From Byssochlamys sp. IMV 00236 (lineage: Eukaryota; Ascomycota; Eurotiomycetes; Eurotiales; Thermoascaceae): 45,565 bases of DNA. The DNA is taken from contig MSJH02000461.1 of the NCBI GenBank assembly GCA_001931875.2, forward strand, positions 1-45,565, given 5' to 3'. The notes beneath the pieces were generated by a model. That model saw only the letters and a program-made list of their open reading frames with translations, ran no database searches and had not been told where the DNA came from. Below are positions 21,790 to 31,542 of the stretch, piece by piece. Within the stretch, counting starts at the first letter, position 1, and each line of letters opens with the position of its first letter. Both the position numbers and the translations under genes were made by a program.

Positions 21790-21891
21790 TAGTGACTGTG
21801 TTAATAAAAAAAAGGGAAGAAAAAAAAAAAAGAGAGCGCGCCTCGCGTCTTTACACACCTTCACGTCCCCTCTTTTTTTTTGACAACAATA
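21790..21891. promoter_or_regulatory. Compact bidirectional promoter between FOL3 and PRI1
   Basis: Only 102 bp separate the two ATGs. The interval has long A and T tracts (21806-21831, 21873-21880), which disfavour nucleosomes, and a short GC-rich core (about 21833-21847, AGAGCGCGCC). I see no clear TATA box. The CGCG-containing core could be an MCB-like cell-cycle site (ACGCGT is not present exactly), so this is only suggestive. Confidence 0.5.
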
Positions 21892-23651
21892 ATGACTTCA
21901 ATAAAAGAAACTAATGGTAAAACATAAAGAAAAAAAATACAAGGATAAAAGAAGTTGAGCATTTTTTTCTTTAGAACTTGATGGAGTTGATCACTTATTT
22001 TCAGACGATGAATTGATGGGAGAAATGGACGATGAATTTGCCAAGGTCAATATTCAAACCAGTGGACTATATAATAGTTTCATAGGGTTAGGATATACAA
22101 TAATGAATACTTGACAACCCATTAATCAACCATATTAGACATGAATCAGAAAATACAGTGTTTTTATATCGTATGTTCTACAGCTCTTTATTTCCTTATA
22201 AACCTTATTTCTACTGGCTCAACCAAGACACAAGTAAGAATATATACAAGTGTTAAATATGGACCTAATAGACGCATAATAGTACCGACTAGAAACTTTA
22301 CACATCGAGAATTCAGCTTTACGCTACCTTCTGATATTTATATTCGTTACAAGTCATTTAATGGAATTGATGATCTAAAGAAAGAGATTGAAAGGATTCA
22401 ACCAACCAAGATTGATATTGGTGCTATTTATTCTATCAAAGTATGTACATTTCTGTGTATGTGGGGATGATCATCTAATATATGCTTGTAGCCTAATTTA
22501 AAGAAAACAGTCCCCGAAAAAGCATTCAAACCAGTTGAAAAAGAATTTGTGCTTGATATTGATATGACAGATTATGATGACATTAGAACCTGTTGCAGGT
22601 ATGGGGTTAAACGATTAAAGAGGGAAAGAGATATTTACACTCTCTATAGTGGAGGAGATATATGCCATCTATGTTGGGAGTTCATGACTGTTGCTATCAA
22701 GACAGTTCATGCCGCCTTGCAGGAAGACTTTGGATACAAACACATCATGTGGGTCTATTCAGGCCGACGTGGTGTCCATTGTTGGGTATCGGATGAAAGA
22801 GCAAGAAAACTGTCGAACGAAGGTCGCAAGGCTGTGATCAATTTCTTGAATGTCGTAAAGGTAATGTATCACGATCGAGGGTTTTCCATATTCACATATG
22901 ATCTAGGATTCTGCACAAAAGGCACGAAGAGTCAGGCTGAATGTTTTACATCCATCACTCAAGTAAGAACAAAGGAAAGTGATGAAATAGATGATTTACA
23001 CCCTCTTCTTTAGACGATCATTTGATATTATCAGTCAACACTTTGATCATCTCATTTTAGAAAACATGGGTATACTGAATACAGAGGAAAGATGTCGCAA
23101 GGTGCTAGATATGATTCCTGATGGACATGCAAAAGAAAAGACGGAGAAGATGTGGTTGGATCATCCTGAAAGATCAACAGCACAGGAGAAATGGGATTAC
23201 ATGAATGAGATGGTTGAAAAGATTGAAAATAAGAAGCGATTTAAAAGTAATGTAGGTCGGGATATAATGTTTCAATATACCTACCCTCGTCTTGATGTCG
23301 GCGTATCTACCAATCTCAATCACTTGCTCAAGAGTCCCTTCTGTGTGCATCCCAAGACATGTAAGTATTTGGTATACATGTAGAGTCATTTACTTATATT
23401 ATATAGTGAAAGTATGTGTGCCTATTCCTATAGAAGATTGCGAGCGCTTTGATCCTCTAAGTGTGCCTACATTATCTTCACTCAATGATGAAATTTATGC
23501 ATACAACAATAACCCGACTACAGATAAAAATGTAGCGGATTATAAAAAGACGTCTCTGGCACCCTACATTGAGTACTTTGACAAATATGCTAAATCAATC
23601 ATGTTGCAAACAAAAAGAGAAAAGCGAGATGAAGATAGTATGGAATTCTAA
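21892..23651 (+). CDS. PRI1: DNA primase small (catalytic) subunit
   Basis: About nine exons, roughly 430 aa. After an acidic N-terminus ([20 protein letters not shown]), the primase fold starts [20 protein letters not shown] and continues [11 protein letters not shown] and [27 protein letters not shown] holds the catalytic DxD aspartates. [12 protein letters not shown] supplies the zinc ligands, [22 protein letters not shown] the conserved SGRRG-HxWV motif, and [20 protein letters not shown] the third-Asp region. It synthesises RNA primers in the Pol alpha-primase complex. Introns at 21917, 22232, 22441, 22600, 22861, 22962 and 23360 are clear. The junction near 22050-22140 is ambiguous; my best model uses an acceptor at 22139 followed by [11 protein letters not shown]. 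It ends 114 bp before the RUS gene. Confidence 0.93.
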
Positions 23652-23667
23652 TAATAATAATAATAAA
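23647..23667 (+). repeat. (TAA/AAT)n simple repeat at the PRI1 stop
   Basis: A short run of AAT units begins inside the PRI1 stop codon and extends into the 114 bp gap before the next gene. Confidence 0.6.
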
Positions 23668-23765
23668 CATAGTCTTTCTACAGCGTCTGTGTGTGTCTGT
23701 GTGTGTGACAGCTACGAATCAAAGTTCAAGCCCCCCCCTCTTCTTTTTTTTTATCTTATTTCTTT

Positions 23766-25645
23766 ATGTTCAGGTGTATTCATCAACTACCCAAACATTC
23801 ATATCGACATGTCTTTCGTCCGATTCGACTTTACACAACAGATCATGGTCAGCCTATTCTAACTGAACTTGTACATGGTCGAAAACGCATCTACACTAGC
23901 CTACCAACCATCGCAAAGACAAAATCAGCTACAGCTTCCAAGAGTCGAATAGCATCACCTGTGACATCTTCACCGTTGTCTTGGGAGTGGATCCATCCGT
24001 CTGAAGAAAAAGAAGGCAATTACTATGCAACCAGTAAACAAAAGAATAACGGATTAGGCGTGGTCAGTGCTGTCAAGCAAAACTTGACAGAAATGTTCTT
24101 ACCTGTAGGGTAAGAAGAAGAAGAAGAAGAGATTGACTATTTCCTTTTTACTCAAGTCTTTTTTTGCTCTAGATATCCTGACAGTGTTCACAGTTGTTAT
24201 AAAAAATTCCATGCCTGGCTATTTTTAGAGACATATGTTGGATCAGCTGTAAGAAAGAAAAAGAGTGAATTGTAAAACAAGAACGAGACTAATTGAAAGA
24301 GGGATAGATCGGCGTGCTTTGTTCCCAAGCGATGTTGGCATCATTAGGATTAGGTACTGAAGCAGCTACAGGTGGAGCAGTGGCCATTCAGTGGTAAGTC
24401 GATTGAATGAGAGATAAATGAAAGAGATAAAGTAAATTGAATTAGGGTGCTTAAAGATGGTTTCGGAGAGATTGGTAAACTGTTCTTTATCAAAAAGTAC
24501 GCAAGTTCATTTGATTCACATCCAAAGACATGGAAATTTGTAAGTCTCTTAGTGTTCCATCAGGATTGTATATTGATCACCTTTAGTAGGTCTGTGAGAT
24601 CTTTTCTACAGTTGGATCCTTTCTTCAGCTATGTACATCTGTGGTCGGCCCAAAGCTATTCTTACCACTTGCGGCTGTGGGAAACATGTTTGAATTGATT
24701 CATGAAAGTATCTGGATTGCAAGCCATATGACATTTACAAAGCATTTCTCTGTAAGTAGAACATTACTTCTTGGATCATAAGCTGACAACTTTACAATAG
24801 CCTAATGGTAATATTGGTGATATTGTTGCCAAAGATGACGCACAAATGTCTACTGCTCATCTCTTGGGTATGCTCTCTGGTGTTGGATTAATCTCAATTT
24901 CACACTCGCCTGCCTTTTTGTTTGGTGCATTTGCTTTACTATCACCCATTAATATCTGGTCAACCATCAAGATGCTCCATGCAGCAGAGTTTGAAATCCT
25001 CAATCAAGCTAAACTGACACTATTAGCCAAAGAATACATTGATACAGGTAAAGTCGCCACCTATGAAAAACTAAGGAGCCGAGAAATTGGATTTGGTGAA
25101 TGGATCAAACCTTCATTACGCAACAAGCAAGGTTCAGTGTCTGTAAAGATCAAGATGGGATCCAGTGCTGCTCAAGCTTATAGTTCATCACATGAAGTAC
25201 AAGACGTGGTTCAAGTGCTGATGGTAATCCTCCCTTCTTCTTCTTCTTTAAATAGATTTAACTTTTTTGCTGTAGCACGAAAATTATCTCTTAAATTATC
25301 ATAAAAACACCATGTGGATTTTATTTCATCAAGATGCAGGATCACCAGATTTTGTCAAGTCAATACTCCACTCATTAAAGTTTCATGACATCATTTCAAC
25401 AGAAAATATAGACAAAGATATGCATTGGGATAACTACATAGATGCCTTAAAATCATCTCATGCTTGGACACAAGAACATTACGAAAGATTTAGCTTAGAG
25501 CTGGATGAAAAGAATTGGCAAAGGGACACTGTCTACTGGAATGACAGGCAAGTGTTGAATACATTATAATATATGGTGTACTTATATTTGCTTTAGTGGT
25601 ATGAGACTCGCATGGAAGGGTCGTAATCATTGTAAACAGGAATAA
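23766..25645 (+). CDS. RUS (root UV-B sensitive, DUF647) family protein, probably mitochondrial
   Basis: Eight exons, about 500 aa. The N-terminus MFRCIHQLPKHSYRHVFRPI is basic without acids, as in a mitochondrial presequence. The RUS/DUF647 core begins LTEMFLPVGYPDSVHSCYKKF and continues FLETYVGSAIGVLCSQAML, SLGLGTEAATGGAVAIQWVLKDGFGEIGKLFF, SSFDSHPKTWKF, FLPLAAVGNMFE and MTFTKHFSPNGNIGDIVAKDDAQ. These are the conserved blocks of plant RUS1/RUS2 and human C16orf58/RUSF1. Hydrophobic segments in the core may be membrane-embedded. The family's biochemical role is unknown; plant members act in UV-B and auxin responses. The last intron (25548-25596) has a GCAAGT donor, and splicing replaces a short VLNTL end with GMRLAWKGRNHCKQE. 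Without splicing the protein ends at 25569. Confidence 0.88.
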
Positions 25646-26694
25646 ATAGACTTTTTTTAATCATTTTTATGATATCATATTCCTTATTGGGCGCATTTGT
25701 AAGGTACATCCTTTCTCAAAGCTTGTCGTATCTTTAAAAAAAGGTTTTTCTTTCCGCTTAATTGGAAGGTGCATCCATGCTATGCCAACGTTGGCCTGGA
25801 ACAAAATTGGGGAATATTAATTTTTAAAATGCGACAAAGCTTGGGAAAAGGTGTACATTCATTATCTGTTATTACTGCTGCGGTTCAATGAAATACATAT
25901 CTATTTACAGTGGATCATTACATCAATGAATGAGTTAAAGCCAATAATAAGTTCTATGAGTTAATATATTCAATATCTTGATAAAATCGGAGAGTGATGA
26001 TTTTTTTTTTTTTTGACAACATGAAACTAATCGGATATTTAATAACTTTAAACTTTGAATATTTTCCTAAATTGGAATATGTCCGGTAGAGTTTTATAGC
26101 TTGATCTTATTTTAGGTACATTTATCCAGGAAGGGTAAGAAAAGACACACGCAAAAAAAAATAGGGAAAGAGATGGAAAAGAGAGATAGAAGAATGAGGT
26201 CATCTATTTCCTTCTCTCTTTACAAAAAGGAATAAAAGCTCTAGTTCCCTTTACAAACGATGTCGACCCGCTATGAGTAGATGATCTTTACAACTCCCTT
26301 CTTCTTCTTCTCTCCTTTTTTTTGTAACGTTATTTTGTCGAAAACAGCCAATGATCATCTTACACTTTTGCCAATATGATGCCACAAGGGGAAAAAAATA
26401 ATAAAGTGTCGTGGTTTTCAATATGTCGTCATTTAAAATTCTCCGGTCGGACTTGTCGCTAATCTCATGTAACGAAGATACACGTAATTATACTTAAAAG
26501 AGAGCTTTTTATTCAAGCAAGCATTTAAACATGATTCAGAATGAGGCCATAAAAAAGGCTTTGAAGAATCTGATCGCAAGCTTCAGTGACACATGCTTGC
26601 AATGTTCCCTTCTCAAAAAAAAAAATTCACGCCTTTTAAGTTTGTATAGCATTCAATGGCTGTATGGAACGGAGATTTAAATTTACGGAGGAAC

Positions 26695-26810
26695 GCTATC
26701 GTACTGCCCTATAGGTACTTGATGAGATCACTATAAATCTATACTCTAAGGATGAACGATGCAAATAGACTGACAGCAATATGTATTATAACATTTAGTG
26801 CGATATATCA
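26695..26810 (-). repeat. Dispersed repeat, copy 2
   Basis: On the minus strand this stretch (TTATAATACATATTGCTGTCAG, then CCTTAGAGTATAGATTTA, then CTATAGGGCAGTACG) parallels 18976-19085. It lies directly after the stop of the small-gene fragment at 26819, as its 3' flank. Confidence 0.45.
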
Positions 26811-26818
26811 CAGTATAG

Positions 26819-27081
26819 TCATGGACATGGTACATCCACAAACTCGGCTGACAAATTGGCATTTCGTTCCTTACAATCTTTGACGATGTCAACGATAGCT
26901 TCGTTGCCCACTCCTGCCTTTTCAGCATTCAAAACGGTTGCAGTGCTGAAGAACATCCAAACTAATGAAAAAGGAAAGTAGAAGCTATCGAGAAGCTGGA
27001 ATACATTGTCATCTTTTGTTCGCTAGCTTGAGCATTAATTGGAGCAGCATGGAAATCCCTCTTCTTCTTTGATCCTTGACG
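26819..27081 (-). pseudogene. Fragment of a small, possibly secreted, protein gene
   Basis: The minus strand reads (FH)AAPINAQASEQKMTI, intron 27004-26946, then TATVLNAEKAGVGNEAIVDI and DCKERNANLSAEFVDVPCP to a stop at 26819. The last exon has clear protein character and the AAPINAQA stretch looks like the region after a signal-peptide cleavage site. Upstream the frame closes at 27082 (TAA) and no ATG plus hydrophobic signal can be joined, although an unrecognised intron could supply one. An internal ATG at about 27013 would give only some 44 residues. So it is either a truncated gene or one with an undetected first exon. I do not recognise the family. Confidence 0.3.
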
Positions 27082-27427
27082 TTAAATTTGATTTCAATTC
27101 ACTCGCTGAAATTACTGGTAAGCATCTGGCATTTATTAAAGACAATGTTATGGAGCGTATTTAGCATTTGTATTGTGATCGAAGGCTGCGGTAACTGTGT
27201 CCTTGTTGATCTTTTTTTCCATGTTACACCTTTATCGATATCACCGACATAAGCTGAATGCTTTCTTTATATAAATAAATCTATTATCGTAATAACATGC
27301 CCCTTTTCTTCCATGATACATGTATAATAATGATACTTTTTTCTAAAAACATATGACATTGTTTTTTTTTGAAGAGCACGACACTATTTTTTTTTCCCTT
27401 GTGGTATCATATTGGCAAAGGGTGTAT

Positions 27428-29085
27428 ACCGAATGACTTTCTATTGTAGCTCTTTCCTTTTCTGTAAAGGAAATGCATTGACTACAAAGACATCATGTAC
27501 AACGTTGAACCACGTTCTTTTACTGATGCCATCATATATTACCATTTAAGGAAGTAGCATGTGCAGCAAAGAAATGTATTGGTTATCTGTACCCCACATC
27601 CACTCTGTCATCGTTGTCGAGAAAAGATAGAATGTCATCTATTCAAAAGTGAGATCATACTTGTCTCTATAGTAACCGAGAATTTTTTTTAAGAAAAAAT
27701 GATACCATAGTAACTGATCTAGTTTGGAAAAAAAAAAATACGGTTATTTATCTATTCATACTATGTTAACTAAAATGCGAAATTTAAAAATTGAGAATAT
27801 TGTTCAGGCTGCATATGCCACGACAGTACCTATTGGTCTTTTGCTCAAAGTTTAAGGGCGCCTTTTCATGGCACACTAAAAGGGATAATAACAAAAATCT
27901 CGTGCAGGCAACAGTTGCCTTCTTAAATACAATTTATGTTTTTCTCTACTCCTGAACGAAAGCTCGGCTTTAATTAACTAGAGTTTTGAATAGCCATCAA
28001 GGATAGCCTGCTTTTAGTGATTTATTTCATTAAAACAACAATATCATTCATCAAACAGATACATAATATTCAAAGACATGTCGAATTAAAGGATGAGCGT
28101 TTATTGTTGTTTTCGTAAACCCTGCAAGATTCTTTTAACCAACAAAGCCGAGATTTCTTCTCGTTAAACATATATATATCTTTTCACTCCAATAAGTCAG
28201 CATTTTCTTGTTCGCTCGCATCATTGGCTTTTTTTTTTTTTCGCAGGGAGTATAAACACATGGAAATTCGTTATTGTTATCGATATGTATATGGTATTTC
28301 TGGTAATATTTGTAACTGTCTTCATCTTGATCTTGCTAAAGTGGGGTGCTTGTGTTTGTCATGAAATACTTTAGCTTGAAAAAGGTTCTTATGTTTTTTT
28401 GAACTAAAGCAAATGTTTTGATACTTTCTGGTATAATCAAAATGTATATTTGACATGCCATGAGTACCTGATCATCTTTTTCTATCCTGTTACAGGTACG
28501 CAACATTCCCAACTCAATCTATTGTTAAGATGTCTTTAAATTAACTGTGATATTTCTTGAATAATAAAGAAGATGTATGTTGATGAGTCTCTTTTTTAAG
28601 AACAAGAATGAACAACATCCTTTTATATGACAACTCAATTTAATTATGGTCAATGGGAGTTGAGGGGCATGCCGTATCTTGTAATACTATGTTTTATGGT
28701 CAATCTTTTGGAATATAGATTTAGATAAATGCGACAATTACTATCCGCAGAAAAAGCCCGCAAACTTAAACAAAAACAATACAATGTGTCAATATGCATA
28801 GAATATCCAATTAAATAACATCAATGTATAATGACTTCATAAAAAAGGTCGAGATCTTTTGTTAATTCAAAAGAGAAAAAAGACTTTTATGGGGATATTT
28901 ATATATGCGTTCATGAATATAAAATACTTTATATACAAAAAAAGAAAGAAATAAAGAGAAAAAAAATGCCCAATGAAGAAATGATTATTGCAGTAGCAAC
29001 AGTATAAGAAAGGATATACATATATATATGTGTGTGTGAATTGAGAGTCAGTTTCGGTTATTTACAAATAAGGCAGTCAAAACTT
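27428..29085. other. Gene-poor AT-rich stretch
   Basis: No coding pattern, tRNA or rRNA was recognised. Contents: a third, partial copy of the dispersed repeat (28620-28735), scattered A/T tracts, and a (TATATG)(TG)n run near 29020-29037. 25646-26360, on the other side of the inverted-repeat segment, is equally blank. Confidence 0.4.
28620..28735 (+). repeat. Dispersed repeat, copy 3 (partial)
   Basis: TTTTATATGACAACTCAATTTAATTATGGTCAATG, GGGGCATGCCGT and GGAATATAGATTTAGATAA are shared in order with 18900-19050, with indels between. (Each block is quoted separately and is degenerate.). Confidence 0.4.
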
Positions 29086-29301
29086 TTACTGTTGCGTGAG
29101 ATTGGCTTGCTGACCCCTGGATGAAGATAATTTTGTATCACTTGCGGATGTCTCTTTCACTTGAAGATTGTTTTTCAGCAATTGAGCTTTGGTATATTTT
29201 GATAATTGACGAGCATATTCATTTCTTGCCATTTTCATGATTTCGTCTCTTGTCATCATTCTATTGTTGTTGTTGTTGTTGGGTAAGACAGTAGGAGACA
29301 T
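29086..29301 (-). CDS. Small hypothetical protein (71 aa)
   Basis: The frame from the ATG at 29301 gives 71 residues: a short start, a run of six Asn (CAA/AAC microsatellite on DNA level), then a basic amphipathic helix RDEIMKMARNEYARQLSKYT and a polar Ser/Gln-rich end. Codon use and the helix look coding rather than random. There are no introns, no signal peptide and no neighbour within 2 kb to suggest a role. An upstream in-frame extension to 29367 lacks an ATG and is hydrophobic low-complexity, so I reject it. I do not recognise the family. Confidence 0.4.
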   Translation of the reverse strand: MSPTVLPNNNNNNRMMTRDEIMKMARNEYARQLSKYTKAQLLKNNLQVKETSASDTKLSSSRGQQANLTQQ

Positions 29302-31542
29302 GTGTATAGTTGACAAGAGGATGGGTAAAAAAAAGAGATGCTGAGAGAGAGATAGAGGAAAAATCAAAAAAGAACCAAGGTTTATATATACTTTTGTGGC
29401 TGTTTATTAAAAAAGGCATTAGGAACAAGCCTTTTTTGGTAGGTATTTATGATATCACTCTTACTAGAAATGGAAGAATCCGATCATTTTTATTTGACCA
29501 TTTAAACCAGTTCAACAAATGATGTAAATCGTTAAATTGACCGTCAAGCATTTTCCTTTTTTGGCTGGTTTTACTGTCGTACCACTTTACTATTTATAAT
29601 CAATTACCAAGCGTTTAGTCAAAATCACTATCCACATTTAAGTAAATAATCAAATTTGCATTTCTCCATAAAAATAAATGCAATGCCTATCTTTTCACTT
29701 GCAGCATATGCCTTGTCTTTATCTACGTAAAGTTGTGATCTGACTTGATTTGTTCTCATCTCGTTTGTTACTCCGAAACATTATCTGTCGCTAACTTCTC
29801 ATTTAAATTGTAAAGAAACAGGAATATAAAAAAGCAAAAGGCAAAGGTTTGATGTAAGCATAAGTTTGAAAGAGATGTGATATTTGTTAAATATACAGAC
29901 AAAAAAAATCGAATCATAAACGGCTGGCTTATTTTTCTAGTTTTTGAACAAGCTTAATAGACGAATGGTATTGGTTGGCGGAATAAGAAAAAAGAAGAAA
30001 AGTTGAGGCAAAAAAAGGGGGAAACTCGGAGTTGTGCCGTTGAGGAAAGAAACAAGAGAAGAAAGAGTGTTCTTTTGCTACTAACTTGGTTATCTCTGAA
30101 TAATGAGGAGAAAACTAAACCCGTTTCGACCAAGACTCTGGTAAATCGCTCCTGTTTGGGATTAGATTCGATAAATTCGTTCTTCCAGAAAAAAGAAAAA
30201 AAAAAAAGGGTTTAGAGATCAACATGATTGCATGAAAGATAATAGAAAAACAAGTTACAGAAAAAAATATGTAAAGCAGTATGACGACTCCTTTTAGCGC
30301 TTTGATACTTCAATGAGAAGCGGCATTTTTTTTTATTGAACAGATGAAGCAATTAGTTAGATGCTTATCTTTCCATATGCGTAATCCAGCTTTGACCAGA
30401 AGCATAAGCCGCGAATTTATCGTACACAAAGAACTAATATGACTGACGGAGTTTTTTTCTTTGAGTGTTCTTTCTGTTTCTTTTTTGTTCTGTAAAACAG
30501 AAAAATTATGTTTTGCTTAAAAAACTAAACCTTAAAAATCACTTGAGACAATTCTCAATCTAGAGGCTTATCTATCGATATTAGTCATAACAGTGGCTCA
30601 TTATAAATCTAACAAGCTTCTATGAAATACAGTATCATCACATTTATTTTCACATAAATTACTTTATTTATAAAGAAGACTGAAATACTGTTCTGCTGTT
30701 AGTATTCAAGAATATCTCCTTCTTTACATTTTGTATGGAAATTGGCTTTCAAGTTGAAACGCTACAAAAGGAGGCTGCTCTCTCACGTCATCTTCTCTTT
30801 ATAATATAATCTTTAAAGAGTAACATCCCCATAAAAGGATCCTGCTAGTTTTCGAACAAATGAAGACACATATAGCATAGTGACAGGCATCTTTTCAGTC
30901 CTTGTCTATAATCTTGATGTTTTACTACCGCATTTCTTGGCAGTTGAATTAAAGCGTTCCCCCCTATGAACCTCTTTCTTTCTTTCTTTTTTACTTTATG
31001 CTTTTTATTACAGTAGTTTATCCAATGTGATATCATGCAATCAAATACGCCATTTTTCTTCTTAGTAGTGGCAATATTTGATAAACACAAACGCTTTGTG
31101 TGCATTAAAGAAAACTGCCAAATGGCGTTAGGTTTCGGATGGAATCCACAGTGTTCCTTTTTCAAGTTTTGGAAGCCCAAATCATGTCAAATCAACCAAA
31201 AACCTTGTTATGAATTTAGTTGCATGAAAGTAGATCAACAATACTGTATGTCAGAGAATCTATCAGATAAAGGGTCTCAAAAGACTGATACTTGATGATA
31301 TGTATTGAAGAGGCATATTCCAACAAGGATGAATATCTCTTTCTCTTTTCATTAAATGGGTACAAATATCCTGCCAAGATCATATGCTCTAATATTTTAT
31401 CAAGCAACAAAAATTGAAAAGGCGACATGTGCACCCCTTCTCCGTCTTCTTTGTCTGTGTATTCTCTCTCTCTGTATGCCTTTGTGTATCCTGTGACCTT
31501 TTTTGTATTTTTCACTTTTTTCTTTTGTATTAATTGTACTTT
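29302..31542. other. Long intergenic region upstream of BRO1
   Basis: Over 2.2 kb without a gene I can support. A hairpin AAAAAGGC...GCCTTTTT lies at about 29410-29437. A GA-rich open stretch (30003-30215) and a cysteine-rich frame (31098-31250) are present but have no convincing splice structure. It includes the BRO1 promoter with a T-rich tract ending just before the ATG. Confidence 0.4.

Larger units (their letters stand above)
26361..27427. repeat. About 1.07 kb segment bounded by inverted repeats
   Basis: 26361-26432 and 27351-27427 are inverted copies. Both, read inward, carry TACAC, TTTGCCAATATGAT, CCACAAGGG, A-rich, GTGTCGTG and TTCAA blocks; the right arm has a longer A tract. Identity is roughly 80 percent by eye with small indels. 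The homology starts abruptly at TACAC on each side. The interior contains the small-gene fragment at 26819-27081 and no transposase. It could be a non-autonomous DNA element or a pair of duplicated regulatory blocks facing each other. Confidence 0.55.

Noticed and set aside
30003..30215. 70-residue Lys/Arg-rich frame
   Set aside because: Starts with a non-ATG codon, is GA-biased DNA, and shows no motif such as a Zn2Cys6 cluster.
31098..31250. Cysteine-rich plus-strand frame (eight Cys in about 55 residues)
   Set aside because: Looks tempting as a small secreted protein, but has no signal peptide, no splice signals and overlaps another equally long frame on the opposite strand.
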